Positions 1 through 13,632 of a stretch of 64,000 bases of DNA are shown here, one piece after another (the first letter of the stretch is position 1; each line of letters starts with the position of its first letter). A program made the translations under genes and the position numbers. Under the pieces are notes generated by a model. It saw nothing but the letters and a program-made list of their open reading frames with translations. It was not told where the DNA came from and did no database searches. Origin of the DNA: Chondrosia reniformis (lineage: Eukaryota; Porifera; Demospongiae; Chondrillida; Chondrillidae); the NCBI GenBank assembly GCA_947172415.1, contig OX359191.1, forward strand, positions 9,312,996-9,376,995. The letters run 5' to 3'.

Positions 1-654
1 AGAGAATCTGGACACTCTAAAAGCAGTTCCAGTTCCTCTAAACATTCATCCCAGCACTCCCGCCAAATGGAGGAGAGCCTGCAACAAAAACAGCAACAAA
101 AGCAGCAACAAAAACAACAACCACAGCAGCAAGCCAGAATGATGCCTACTGCTGGGTTGGTGGGACTGAATCCTAGAGGCAGTGAATCCCACCACTTGCT
201 GCTGCCAGGCCTCCATCCAGAGCTGATGCAAGCGGCTGTCACTTCTACAGACACATCTGAGAGGCAGCAGCAGCAAGCCCTGATGCAGCAGGCCCTCCTG
301 CAGCACCAGGGAGGCCTCCAGATGGTTGTGCCAGCTGGACACAGTCTGGAGAACATGATGCTTCAGGCTGCTACTACACAGCAGCAGCAAATGATGCCTT
401 TTGCAATGATGAACCCTTCTCTGGTCAACCACGGATTTATATCTGCAGAACAGCTTCAAATGATGTCCTTGCCACATTGGAGGTCGCAAATGGAGTTGAT
501 GCGAGGTCAAGTGCCTCAGATGGACAATCTGGTGATGGTAGCTCCAAACCAGACAGTTGTCGCCCAGATGCTTGCTGCTCAACAACAAAGTCAACAAAGT
601 GGCACTGGTGGACCAACTCCCATTCATAAACCAGTAATTGTAAACTCAACCTGA
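1..654 (+). CDS. C-terminal part of a glutamine-rich protein (partial at 5' edge)
   Basis: Frame 1 is open from the first base to a TGA at 652-654, so this is the last exon of a gene that begins outside the window. An in-frame ATG at 67 is probably internal, because the serine/histidine-rich reading continues upstream of it without a stop. The ~217 residues begin with a Ser/Lys/His-rich stretch, then runs of Gln with interspersed Lys, and then a Met/Gln/Leu-rich region with several MM pairs. No enzyme motif or membrane segment is visible. This composition is common in transcriptional coactivators and RNA-binding scaffolds, but I do not recognise the family. The CAG/CAA mixture in the Gln tracts argues against a pure triplet expansion. 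Confidence 0.75.
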   Translation, partial: RESGHSKSSSSSSKHSSQHSRQMEESLQQKQQQKQQQKQQPQQQARMMPTAGLVGLNPRGSESHHLLLPGLHPELMQAAVTSTDTSERQQQQALMQQALLQHQGGLQMVVPAGHSLENMMLQAATTQQQQMMPFAMMNPSLVNHGFISAEQLQMMSLPHWRSQMELMRGQVPQMDNLVMVAPNQTVVAQMLAAQQQSQQSGTGGPTPIHKPVIVNST

Positions 655-894
655 GATTTAGAAGTAGAAAGTTTCTTTAGGATTTCAGTTTGTGTAACAA
701 GTTGCATGTAGTGTATTGACCCACCACTTTATAAGGTCTTCCTGTCCCTGTAACACTGGTGTATTACACAATGTTATTTTATCAATTTTTGTATTTGCTT
801 TGTCATATGTATGATTCCATTGGTCACACTATAATAGTACCTTATGAGCTCCATAGCCAGATATACTTCATGCTTGGGTAGTTGTAAGTAGTAT
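655..894 (+). other. 3' UTR / intergenic, AT-rich
   Basis: AT-rich sequence following the stop codon, probably the 3' UTR of the Gln-rich gene. No coding signal seen. It runs directly into the satellite array. Confidence 0.5.
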
Positions 895-1388
895 TATATA
901 TCTGAAAGAAGGGCAAATATATATAACAAAACTCTTTGGATATGTTTTATGGATGTCTGTGAATGCTGACACCAAGTTTCACCTTCATATCTTTCCAATT
1001 GACAGAGTTGCAGCGCTAAATGTAAATTAGATTCTGGTATACAAATTTAATGTATGGTGAGAGATAGGGCAAATGTGAGCAAAATTCAAAATTTGCAAAA
1101 CTCTTTGGATATGTTTTATGGATGTCTGTGAATGCTGTCACCAAGTTTCAGCTTCATATCTTACCAATTGACAGAGTTGCAGCACTAAATGTACATTAGA
1201 TTCTGGTATACAAATTTAATGTATGGTGAGAGATAGGGCAAATATGAGTGAACTTCAAAATTTGCAAAACTCTTTGGCTATGTTTTATGGATGTCTGTAA
1301 ATGCTAACACCAAGCTTCAGCTTCATATCTTTCCAATTGACAGAGTTGCGGCACTAAATGTATATTAGATTCTTGTATATTTAATGTA

Positions 1389-2110
1389 CTTAAGGGAGTT
1401 TCATAATAATATAAATGGCCGACCTAGAGAAGGAAATATTGTAAAAACGGTACTTTTATATGTATATCTTATTAACGAGAACGCTTTTAAGATTTTTATA
1501 CACATGGATATTCACTCTGTAATACTTGATTGTTTTGAAGCAGTATCTGTCCATATATATTATATGGATGTCGCTAAAGTGAAAAATCGCCAATCGATTG
1601 CTAACGAAACTCCAAAGGAAAAGAATTGGACCATACCGAACGCTACCATCCACGACGCTCAGAGGCCGGGATCGGTGGTAACGCTCTGCCGAGTTGAGCT
1701 TTGGGTGTCACTTGCGTGAGAAGAACCAGTTCTTCTCGATATGGCCGACTCATATGAATCCTAAGATATCAGATGCCAATCCCACATACGTGGAACCCCC
1801 CCGAAATCCGGATTATTGGTGAGCACGTCTCTATGGCACCAACCGATTAGGAGACAGCTTCAGAGTCTAAGCGCTACCAACCTCTATGGGAACCGCTACC
1901 ACCATAGAGATGTGTCCAGGTAGGCCTACTATTATAAGGTTTTATCTTCTATTTAAATAAAGTAATTGCCTATGAAAACGCTTGTGGTTGGCGAATCTTC
2001 AATACTTTAGAATAGGGTATTTTTCGATCCGCAGTAACTCGTGTATACTTGTTTGAAATTTTACAAAACTAGCCGGATATTCTGTATGGGTATATGTGCA
2101 TATAGCCAAG
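1389..2110 (+). mobile_element. Satellite-associated core, copy 1
   Basis: About 720 bp of unique-looking, more GC-rich sequence embedded in the satellite, beginning with CTTAAGGGAGTTTCAT and ending where satellite homology resumes after AGCCGGATATTCTG. It contains a perfect 9-bp inverted repeat with a 2-bp centre at 1718-1737 (GAGAAGAAC-CA-GTTCTTCTC) and a 9-bp stem TCTCTATGG (1828-1836) / CCATAGAGA (1902-1910). Almost identical copies lie at 3702 and 9201, and inverted copies lie near 56 and 59 kb. The architecture (core plus tandem repeat) resembles non-autonomous elements such as Helitron-like elements with internal satellites, but no terminal motif or transposase proves that. Confidence 0.7.
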
Positions 2111-3701
2111 AGGTTTCAGCTTTATATCTCTCCAATTGACAGAGTTGCGGCAAAAAATGTACATTCGATTCGGGTATACAAATTTAATGTATAGTGAGAG
2201 ATAGGGTAAATATGAGTAAACTTCAAAATTTGCAAAACTCTTTGGATATGTTTTATGGATGTCTCTGAATGCTGTCACCAAGTTTCAGCTTCATATCTTT
2301 CCAATTGACAGAGTTGCAGCGCTAAATTAAATTAGATTCTGGTATACAAATTTAATGTATGGTGAGAGATATGGCAAATATGAGTGAACTTCAAAATTTG
2401 CAAAACTCTTTGGATATGTTTTATGGATGTTTGTGAATGCTGACACCAAGTTTCACCTTCATAGCTTTCCAATTGACAGAGTTACGGCACTAAATGTACA
2501 TTAGATTCTGGTATACAAATTTAATGTATGGTGAGAGATAGGGCAAATATGAGTGAACATCAAAATTTGCAAAACTCTTTGGCTATGTTTTATGGATGTC
2601 TGTGAATGCTGTCACCAAGTTTCAACTTCATAGCTTTCCTATTGACAGAGTTGCAGCACTAAATGTACATTCGATTCTGGTATACTAATTTAATGTATGG
2701 TGAGAGATAGGGCAAATATGAGTGAACATCAAAATTTGCAAAACTCTTTGGCTATGTTTTATGGATGTCTGTAAATGCTGACACCAAGTTTCACCTTCAT
2801 AGCTTTCCAATTAACAGAGTTACGGCACTAAATGTACATTCGATTCTGGTATACAAATTTAATGTATGGTGAGAGATAGGGCAAATGTGAGCGAAATTCA
2901 AAATTTGCAAAACTCTTTGGATATGTTTTATGGATGTCTGTGAATGCTGTTACCAAGTTTCAGCTTCATATCTTTCCAATTGACAGAGTTGCAGCGCTAA
3001 ATGTACATTAGATTCTGGTATACAAATTTAAGAGATATGGCAAATATGAGAGAACATCAAAATTTGCAAAACTCTTTGGATATGTTTTATGGATGTCTGT
3101 GAATGCTGTCACCAAGTTTCAGCTTCATAGCTTTCCTATTGTCAGAGTTGCAGCACTAAATGTACATTCGATTCTGGTATACAAATTTAATGTATGGTGA
3201 GAGATAGGGCAAATATGAGTGAACTTCAAAATTTGCAAAACTCTTTGGATATGTTTTATGGATGTCTGTGAATGCTGTCACCAAGTTTCAGCTTCATAGC
3301 TTTCCTATTGACAGAGTTGCAGCACTAAATGTACATTCGATTCTGGTATACAAATTTAATGTATGGTGAGATATATGGCAAATATGAGTGAACATCAAAA
3401 TTTGCAAAACTCTTTGGATATGTTTTATGGATGTCTGTGAATGCTGTCACCAAGGTTCAGCTTCATAGCTTTCCTATTGACAGAGTTGCAGCACTAAATG
3501 TACATTCGATTCTGGTATACAAATTTAATGTATGGTGAGAGATAGGGCAAATATGAGTGAACTTCAAAATTTCAGAAACTCATTGGATGAACTTGATAGA
3601 TGTCTGTAAATGCTAACACCAAGCTTCAGCTTCATATCTTTCCAATTGACAGAGTTGCGGCACTAAATGTATATTAGATTCTTGTATATAAATTTAATGT
3701 A

Positions 3702-4423
3702 CTTAAGGGAGTTTCATAATAATATAAATGGCCGACCTAGAGAAGGAAATATTGTAAAAACGGTACTTTTATATGTATATCTTATTAACGAGAACGCTTT
3801 TAAGATTTTTATACACATGAATATTCACTCTGTAATACTTGATTGTTTTGAAGCAGTATCTGTCCATATATATTATATGGATGTCGCTAAAGTGAAAAAT
3901 CGCCAATCGATTGCTAACGAAACTCCAAAGGAAAAGAATTGGACCATACCGAACGCTACCATCCACGACGCTCAGAGGCCGGGATCGGTGGTAACGCTCT
4001 GCCGAGTTGAGCTTTGGGTGTCACTTGCGTGAGAAGAACCAGTTCTTCTCGATATGGCCGACTCATATGAATCCTAAGATATCAGATGCCAATCCCACAT
4101 ACGTGGAACCCCCCCGAAATCCGGATTATTGGTGAGCACGTCTCTATGGCACCAACCGATTAGGAGACAGCTTCAGAGTCTAAGCGCTACCAACCTCTAT
4201 GGGAACCGCTACCACCATAGAGATGTGTCCAGGTAGGCCTACTATTATAAGGTTTTATCTTCTATTTAAATAAAGTAATTGCCTATGAAAACGCTTGTGG
4301 TTGGCGAATCTTCAATACTTTAGAATAGGGTATTTTTCGATCCGCAGTAACTCGTGTATACTTGTTTGAAATTTTACAAAACTAGCCGGATATTCTGTAT
4401 GGGTATATGTGCATATAGCCAAG
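3702..4423 (+). mobile_element. Satellite-associated core, copy 2
   Basis: Nearly identical to the core at 1389, offset 2313 bp; visible differences are single substitutions such as ATGAATATTC versus ATGGATATTC. Flanking satellite units are also shared, so the copy arose by duplication of a core-plus-satellite block or was homogenised recently. Confidence 0.75.
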
Positions 4424-7400
4424 AGGTTTCAGCTTTATATCTCTCCAATTGACAGAGTTGCGGCAAAAAATGTACATTCGATTCTGGTATACAAATTTAA
4501 TGTATAGTGAGAGATAGGGTAAATATGAGTAAACTTCAAAATTTGCAAAACTCTTTGGATATGTTTTATGGATGTCTCTGAATGCTGTCACCAAGTTTCA
4601 GCTTCATATCTTTCCAATTGACAGAGTTGCAGCGCTAAATTAAATTAGATTCTGGTATACAAATTTAATGTATGGTGAGAGATATGGCAAATATGAGTGA
4701 ACTTCAAAATTTGCAAAACTCTTTGGATATGTTTTATGGATGTTTGTGAATGCTGTCACCAAGTTTCAACTTCATAGCTTTCCTATTGTCAGAGTTACAG
4801 CACTAAATGTACATTCAATTCTTGTATACAAATTTAATGTATGGTGAGATATATGGCAAATATGAGTGAACTTCAAAATTTGCAAAACTCTTTGGATATG
4901 TTTTATGGATGTCTGTGAATGCTGTCACTAAGTTTCAACTTCATAGCTTTCTTATTGTCAGAGTTGCAGCACTAAATGTACATTAGATTCTGGTATACAA
5001 ATTTAATGTATGGTGAGAGATAGGGCAAATATGAGTGAACATCAAAATTTGCAAAACTCTTTGGATATGTTTTATGGATGTCTCTGAATGCTGTCACCAA
5101 GTTTCACATTCATAGCTTTCCAATTGACAGAGTTACCGCACTAAATGTACAATAGATTCTGTATACAAATTTAATGTATGGTGAGAGATAGGGCAAATTT
5201 GAGCGAAATTCAAAATTTGCAAAACTCTTTGGATATGTTTTATGGATGTCTGTGAATGCTGTCACCAAGTTTCAGCTTCATATCTTTCCAATTGACAGAG
5301 TTGCAGCACTAAATGTAAATTAGATTCTGGTATACAAATTTAATGTATGGTGAGATATATGGCAAATATGAGTGAGCATCAAAATTTGCAAAACTCTTTG
5401 GATATGTTTTATGGATGTCTCTGAATGCTGTCACCAAGTTTCAGCTTCATATCTTTCCAATTGACAGAGTTGCAGCGCTAAATGTACATTAGATTCTGGT
5501 ATACAAATTTAAGAGATATGGTAAATATGAGAGAACATCAAAATTTGCAAAACTCTTTGGATATGTTTTATGGATGTCTGTGAATGCTGTCACCAAGTTT
5601 CAGCTTCATAGCTTTCCTATTGTCAGAGTTGCAGCACTAAATGTACATTCGATTCTGGTATACAAATTTAATGTATGGTGAGATATATGGCAAATATGAG
5701 TGAACTTCAAAATTTGCAAAACTCTTTGGATATGTTTTATGGATGTCTGTGAATGCTGACACCAAGTTTCACCTTCATAGCTTTCTAATTGTCAGAGTTA
5801 CGGCACTAAATGTGCATTAGATTCTGTATACAAATTTAATGTATGGTGAGAGATAGGGCAAATGTGAGCGAAATTTAAAATTTGCAAAAGTCTTTGGATA
5901 TGTTTTATGGATGTCTGTGAATGCTGTCACCAAGTTTCAGCTTCATATCTTTCCAATTGACAGAGTTTCATTGCCCAATGTAAATTAGATTCTGGTATAC
6001 AAATTTAATGTATGGTGAGAGATAGGGCAAATATGAGTGAACATCAAAATTTGCAAAACTCTTTGGATATGTTTTATGGATGTCTCTGAATGCTGTCACC
6101 AAGTTTCAGCTTCATAGCTTTCCAATTGACAGAGTTACGGCACTAAATGTACAATAGATTCTGTATACAAATTTAATGTATGGTGAGAGATAGGGCAAAT
6201 TTGAGCGAAATTCAAAATTTGCAAAACTCTTTGGATATGTTTTATGGATGTCTGTGAATTCTGTCACCAAGTTTCAGCTTCATATCTTTCCAATTGACAG
6301 AGTTGCAGCACTAAATGTACATTCGATTCTGGTATACAAATTTAATGTATGGTGAGATATATGGCAAATATGAGTGAACTTCAAAATTTGCAAAACTCTT
6401 TGGATATGTTTTATGGATGTCTCTGAATGCTGTCACCAAGTTTCACCTTCATAGCTTTCTTATTGTCAGAGTTGCAGCACTAAATGTAAATTAGATTCTG
6501 GTATACAAATTTAATGTATGGTGAGATATATGGCAAATATGAGTGAGCATCAAAATTTGCAAAACTCTTTGGATATGTTTTATGGATGTCTCTGAATGCT
6601 GTCACCAAGTTTCAGCTTCATATCTTTCCAATTGACAGAGTTGCAGCGCTAAATGTACATTAGATTCTGGTATACAAATTTAAGAGATATGGTAAATATG
6701 AGAGAACATCAAAATTTGCAAAACTCTTTGGATATGTTTTATGGATGTCTGTGAATGCTGTCACCAAGTTTCAGCTTCATAGCTTTCCTATTGTCAGAGT
6801 TGCAGCACTAAATGTACATTCGATTCTGGTATACAAATTTAATGTATGGTGAGATATATGGCAAATATGAGTGAACTTCAAAATTTGCAAAACTCTTTGG
6901 ATATGTTTTATGGATGTCTGTGAATGCTGACACCAAGTTTCACCTTCATAGCTTTCTAATTGTCAGAGTTACGGCACTAAATGTGCATTAGATTCTGTAT
7001 ACAAATTTAATGTATGGTGAGAGATAGGGCAAATGTGAGCGAAATTTAAAATTTGCAAAAGTCTTTGGATATGTTTTATGGATGTCTGTGAATGCTGTCA
7101 CCAAGTTTCAGCTTCATATCTTTCCAATTGACAGAGTTTCATTGCCCAATGTAAATTAGATTCTGGTATACAAATTTAATGTATGGTGAGAGATAGGGCA
7201 AATATGAGTGAACATCAAAATTTGCAAAACTCTTTGGATATGTTTTATGGATGTCTCTGAATGCTGTCACCAAGTTTCACCTTCATAGCTTTCCAATTGA
7301 CAGAGTTACCGCACTAAATGTACAATAGATTCTGTATATAAATTTAATGTATGGTGAGAGATAGGGCAAATTTGAGCGAAATTCAAAATTTGCAAAACTC

Positions 7401-9200
7401 TTTGGATATGTTTTATGGATGTCTGTGAATTCTGTCACCAAGTTTCAGCTTCATATCTTTCCAATTGACAGAGTTGCAGCACTAAATGTACATTCGATTC
7501 TGGTATACAAATTTAATGTATGGTGAGATATATGGCAAATATGAGTGAACATCAAAATTTGCAAAACTCTTTGGATATGTTTTATGGATGTCTCTGAATG
7601 CTGTCACCAAGTTTCACCTTCATATCTTTCCAATTGACAGAGTTGCAGCGCTAAATGAACATTAGATTCTGGTATACAAATTTAAGAGATATGGCAAATA
7701 TGAGAGAACATCAAAATTTGCAAAACTCTTTGGATATGTTTTATGGATGTCTGTGAATGCTGTCACCAAGTTTCAGCTTCATATCTTTCCTATTGTCAGA
7801 GTTGCAGCACTAAATGTACATTCGATTCTGGTATACAAATTTAATGTATGGTGAGGGATAGGGCAAATATGAGTGAACTTCAAAATTGGTAAAACTCTTT
7901 GGCTATGTTTTATGGATGTCTGTGAATGCTGTCACCAAGTTTCAGCTTCATAGCTTTCCTATTGTCAGAGTTGCAGCACTAAATGTACATTCGATTCTGG
8001 TATACAAATTTAATGTATGGTGAGATATATGGCAAATATGAGTGAACTTCAAAATTTGCAAAACTCTTTGGATATGTTTTATGGATGTCTCTGAATGCTG
8101 TCACCAAGTTTCACCTTCATAGCTTTCCAAATGACAGAGTTACGGCACTAAATGTACATTAGATTCTGGTATACAAATTTAATGTATGGTGAGATATATG
8201 GCAAATATGAGTGAACATCAAAATTTGCAAAACTCTTTGGATATGTTTTATGGATGTCTGTGAATTCTGTCACCAAGTTTCAGCTTCATATCTTTCCAAT
8301 TGACAGAGTTGCAGCACTAAATGTACATTCGATTCTGGTATACAAATTTAATGTATGGTGAGAGATATGGCAAATATGAGTGAACTTCAAAATTTGCAAA
8401 ACTCTTTGGCTATGTTTTATGGATGTCTGTGAATGCTGTCACCAAGTTTCAGCTTCATAGCTTTCCTATTGTCAGAGTTGCAGCACTAAATGTACATTCG
8501 ATTCTGGTATACAAATTTAATGTATGGTGAGATATATGGCAAATATGAGTGAACATCAAAATTTGCAAAACTCTTTGGATATGTTTTATGGATGTCTGTG
8601 AATGCTGTCACCAAGTTTCACCTTCATAGCTTTCCAAATGACAGAGTTACGGCACTAAATGTACATTAGATTCTGGTATACTAATTTAATGTATGGTGAG
8701 AGATAGGGCAAATATGAGTGAACATCAAAATTTGCAAAACTCTTTGGATACGTTTTATGGATGTCTGTGAATGCTGTCACCAAGTTTCAGCTTCATAGCT
8801 TTCCTATTGACAGAGTTGCAGCACTAAATGTACATTCGATTCTGGTATACAAATTTAATGTATGGTGAGAGATAGGGCAAATATGAGTGAACATCAAAAT
8901 TTGCAAAACTCTTTGGATATGTTTTATGGATGTCTGTGAATGCTGTCACCAAGTTTCAGCTTCATAGCTTTCCTATTGACAGAGTTGCAGCACTAAATGT
9001 ACATTCGATTCTGGTATACAAATTTAATGTATGGTGAGAGATAGGGCAAATATGAGTGAACTTCAAAATTTCAGAAACTCATTGGATGAACTTGATAGAT
9101 GTCTGTAAATGCTAACACCAAGCTTCAGCTTCATATCTTTCCAATTGACAGAGTTGCGGCACTAAATGTATATTAGATTCTTGTATATAAATTTAATGTA

Positions 9201-9922
9201 CTTAAGGGAGTTTCATAATAATATAAATGGCCGACCTAGAGAAGGAAATATTGTAAAAACGGTACTTTTATATGTATATCTTATTAACGAGAACGCTTTT
9301 AAGATTTTTATACACATGGATATTCACTCTGTAATACTTGATTGTTTTGAAGCAGTATCTGTCCATATATATTATATGGATGTCGCTAAAGTGAAAAATC
9401 GCCAATCGATTGCTAACGAAACTCCAAAGGAAAAGAATTGGACCATACCGAACGCTACCATCCACGACGCTCAGAGGCCGGGATCGGTGGTAACGCTCTG
9501 CCGAGTTGAGCTTTGGGTGTCACTTGCGTGAGAAGAACCAGTTCTTCTCGATATGGCCGACTCATATGAATCCTAAGATATCAGATGCCAATCCCACATA
9601 CGTGGAACCCCCCCGAAATCCGGATTATTGGTGAGCACGTCTCTATGGCACCAACCGATTAGGAGACAGCTTCAGAGTCTAAGCGCTACCAACCTCTATG
9701 GGAACCGCTACCACCATAGAGATGTGTCCAGGTAGGCCTACTATTATAAGGTTTTATCTTCTATTTAAATAAAGTAATTGCCTATGAAAACGCTTGTGGT
9801 TGGCGAATCTTCAATACTTTAGAATAGGGTATTTTTCGATCCGCAGTAACTCGTGTATACTTGTTTGAAATTTTACAAAACTAGCCGGATATTCTGTATG
9901 GGTATATGTGCATATAGCCAAG
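9201..9922 (+). mobile_element. Satellite-associated core, copy 3
   Basis: Third near-identical core, offset 5499 bp from copy 2 and in the same orientation. The unit just upstream (TTCAGAAACTCATTGGATGAAC near 3571 and 9069) is an otherwise rare satellite variant shared by copies 2 and 3, which shows that the core was duplicated together with its flanking unit. Confidence 0.75.
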
Positions 9923-12900
9923 AGGTTTCAGCTTTATATCTCTCCAATTGACAGAGTTGCGGCAAAAAATGTACATTCGATTCGGGTATACAAATTTAAT
10001 GTATGGTGAGAGATAGGGTAAATATGAGTAAACTTCAAAATTTGCAAAACTCTTTGGATATGTTTTATGGATGTCTCTGAATGCTGTCACCAAGTTTCAG
10101 CTTCATATCTTTCCAATTGACAGAGTTGCAGCGCTAAATTAAATTAGATTCTGGTATACAAATTTAATGTATGGTGAGAGATATGGCAAATATGAGTGAA
10201 CATCAAAATTTGCAAAACTCTTTGGATATGTTTTATGGATGTCTGTGAATGCTGTCACCAAGTTTCAGCTTCATATCTTTCCAATTGACAGAGTTGCAGC
10301 GCTAAATTAAATTAGATTCTGGTATATAAATTTAATGTATGGTGAGAGATATGGCAAATATGAGTGAACTTCAAAATTTGCAAAACTCTTTGGATATGTT
10401 TTATGGATGTCTCTGAATGCTGTCACCAAGTTTCAGCTTCATATCTTTCCTATTGTCAGAGTTGCAGCACTAAATGTACATTCGATTCTGGTATTCAAAT
10501 TTAATGTATGGTGAGAGATAGGGCAAATATGAGTGAACTTCAAAATTTGCAAAACTCTTTGGCTATGTTTTATGGATGTCTGTGAATGCTGTCACCAAGT
10601 TTCAGCTTCATAGCTTTCCTATTGTCAGAGTTGCAGCACTAAATGTACATTCGATTCTTGTATACAAATTTAATGTATGGTGAGAGATAGGGCAAATATG
10701 AGAGAACATCAAAATTTGCAAAACTCTTTGGATATGTTTTATGGATGTCTGTGAATGCTGTCACCAAGTTTCAGCTTCATATCTTTCCAATTGACAGAGT
10801 TGCAGCGCTAAATTAAATTAGATTCTGGTATACAAATTTAATGTATGGTGAGAGATATGGCAAATATGAGTGAACATCAAAATTTGCAAAACTCTTTGGA
10901 TATGTTTTATGGATGTCTGTGAATGCTGTCACCAAGTTTCAGCTTCATATCTTTCCAATTGACAGAGTTGCAGCGCTAAATTAAATTAGATTCTGGTATA
11001 TAAATTTAATGTATGGTGAGAGATATGGCAAATATGAGTGAACTTCAAAATTTGCAAAACTCTTTGGATATGTTTTATGGATGTCTCTGAATGCTGTCAC
11101 CAAGTTTCAGCTTCATATCTTTCCTATTGTCAGAGTTGCAGCACTAAATGTACATTCGATTCTGGTATTCAAATTTAATGTATGGTGAGAGATAGGGCAA
11201 ATATGAGTGAACTTCAAAATTTGCAAAACTCTTTGGCTATGTTTTATGGATGTCTGTGAATGCTGTCACCAAGTTTCAGCTTCATAGCTTTCCTATTGTC
11301 AGAGTTGCAGCACTAAATGTACATTCGATTCTTGTATACAAATTTAATGTATGGTGAGAGATAGGGCAAATATGAGAGAACATCAAAATTTGCAAAACTC
11401 TTTGGATATGTTTTATGGATGTCTGTGAATGCTGTCACCAAGTTTCAGCTTCATATCTTTTCTATTGTCAGAGTTGCAGCACTAAATGTACATTCGATTC
11501 TGGTATACAAATTTAATGTATGGTGAGAGATAGGGCAAATATGAGTGAACTTCAAAATTTGCAAAACTCTTTGGCTATGTTTTATGGATGTCTGTGAATG
11601 CTGTCACCAAGTTTCAGCTTCATAGCTTTCCTATTGTCAGAGTTGCAGCACTAAATGTACATTCGATTCTGGTATACAAATTTAATGTATGGTGAGAGAT
11701 AGGGCAAATATGAGTGAACATCAAAATTTGCAAAACTCTTTGGATATGTTTTATGGATGTCTGTGAATGCTGTCACCAAGTTTCACCTTCATAGCTTTCC
11801 AAATGACAGAGTTACGGCACTAAATGTACATTAGATTCTGGTATACAAATTTAAGAGATAGGGCAAATATGAGAGAACATCAAAATTTGCAAAACTCTTT
11901 GGATATGTTTTATGGATGTCTGTGAATGCTGTCACCAAGTTTCAGCTTCATATCTTTCCAATTGACAGAGTTTCATTGCCCAATGTAAATTAGATTCTGG
12001 TAAACAAATTTAATGTATGGTGAGAGATAGGGCAAATATGAGTGAACATCACAATTTGCAAAACTCTTTGGATATGTTTTATGGATGTCTGTGAATGCTG
12101 TCACCAAGTTTCAGCTTCATAGCTTTCCTATTGTCAGAGTTGCAGCGCTAAATGTACATTAGATTCTGGTATACAAATTTAATGTATGGTGAGAGATAGG
12201 GGAAATGTGAGCGAAATTCAAAATTTGCAAAACTCTTTGGATATGTTTTATGGATTTCTGTGAGTGCTGTCACCAAGTTTCAGCTTCTTATCTTTCCAAT
12301 TGACAGAGTTGCAGCGCTAAATGTAAATTAGATTCTTGTGTACAAATTTAATGTATGGTGAGAGATATGGCAGATATGAGTGAACATCAAAATTTGCAAA
12401 ACTCTTTGGATATGTTTTATGGATGTCTGTGAATGCTGTCACCAAGTTTCACTTTCATATCTTTCCAATTGACAGAGTTACGGCACTAAATGTACATTAG
12501 ATTCTGGTATACAAATTTACTGTATGGTGAGAGATATGGCAGATAGGAGTGAACATCAAAATTTCAGAAACTCACTGGATGAACTTGATGGATGTCTGTG
12601 AATGCTGACACCAAGTTTCACCTTCATAGTTTTCCAATTGACAGAGTTACGACACTAAATGTACGTTAGATTCTGTATACAAATTTAATGTATGGTGAGA
12701 GATAGGGCAAATGTGAGCGAAATTCATAATTTGCAAAACTCTTTGGATATGTTTTATGGATGTCTGTGAATGCTGTCACCAAGTTTCAGCTTCATAGCTT
12801 TCCTATTGTCAGAGTTGCAGCACTAAATGTACATTCGATTCTGGTATACAAATTTAATGTATGGTGAGAGATATGGCAAATATGAGTGAACTTCAAAATT

Positions 12901-13010
12901 TGCAAAACTCTTTGGATATGTTTTATGGATGTCTGTGAATGCTGACAACAAGTTTCAGCTTCATAGCTTTCCAATTGACAGAGTTACAGCACTAAATGTA
13001 CATACATACA

Positions 13011-13630
13011 CCGTACTTGCGGTTCATCTCAAAAATGGATAAAAGACTGTATGTGTCTTGATAGAGGAGAACGACTTTTATGAGATGTAGAAAACTAGAT
13101 AGTTCAAGGTCCGATATTTATCGCCGATTAAGTTCGATATTAATGTCTGAAATCGACTTAGCTTGTGGGAAAAACTTTAAGTAAACTCCAGAGGGATATT
13201 AATGTACCGATAGTGAGAATGATCAAATACTACTTCTAGACAGTTTAATAATGTATGGTTAGTATTTTCAAAACTCATTGGACATGTTTTATGGAATGCT
13301 GATACCTTCAAAGCTTTCCATTTGATAGAGTTACAGAGTTACAGCACTAAGCGTACAATAGATATACCATATATATTATTATTAGTAGTATTATTATTAT
13401 TAGAGTGCCCATGCTTACAATGAATGTATAAAAGCAAACCAAAAGTGGTTAAGGGGCACAGGGCTATACCTGGACACGTATAAACCATCGCCACTTAAGC
13501 CGTCCGCGCAGGTACATAGCCCGGCTGCCTGGGCGCATTAAGCCATCGCCACTTAAGGCTACCAGGCCGCACTTCCCAGACAGCCACATACAAGCACCGA
13601 GTTCGGAGGTGGTGCATCATATAAGTGATA
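13011..13630. other. Noncoding stretch between satellite and minisatellite
   Basis: No convincing exon. A 17-bp word AACCATCGCCACTTAAG occurs twice (near 13484 and 13541, the second with a G before CCATCGCC), and a short (ATT)n tract lies near 13375. Probably old repeat debris. Confidence 0.4.
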
Positions 13631-13632
13631 AT

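Larger units (their letters stand above)
895..13010. repeat. Satellite array, ~169-bp unit, about 60 copies, interrupted by three cores
   Basis: A unit containing landmarks such as GCAAAACTCTTTGGATATG, CAATTGACAGAGTTGCAGC and GGTATACAAATTTAATGTATG recurs head to tail; for example the GCAAAAC landmark falls at 1095 and 1264, a 169-bp step. All units face the same way. Copies differ by scattered substitutions and small deletions (for example units lacking about 15 bp before AAGAGATAGG). Multi-unit blocks are themselves repeated: the stretch near 5440-6060 recurs near 6590-7215, and near 10110-10790 recurs near 10780-11460. Short 60-121 residue ORFs in the array are a by-product of the repeat. 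Three non-satellite cores lie in the same orientation. The first units (from ~900) and the last (to ~13010) are degraded. Confidence 0.95.

Noticed and set aside
1630..1925. tRNA, 5S rRNA or SINE origin of the core
   Set aside because: A few words resemble tRNA arms (GGTAGCGCTTAGACTCTGAAG on the minus strand) or 5S rRNA, but there is no proper B box, no cloverleaf and no poly(A) or pol III terminator arrangement.
1384..9531. Conserved 65-121 residue ORFs in the three satellite cores (one begins MYLREFHNNI)
   Set aside because: The copies are near-identical DNA duplicates, so conservation says nothing about coding. Against the second locus, the segment between TAACG and GAGTTGAG is 7, 32 and 36 bases long in different copies, changes not in multiples of three, which break the frame.
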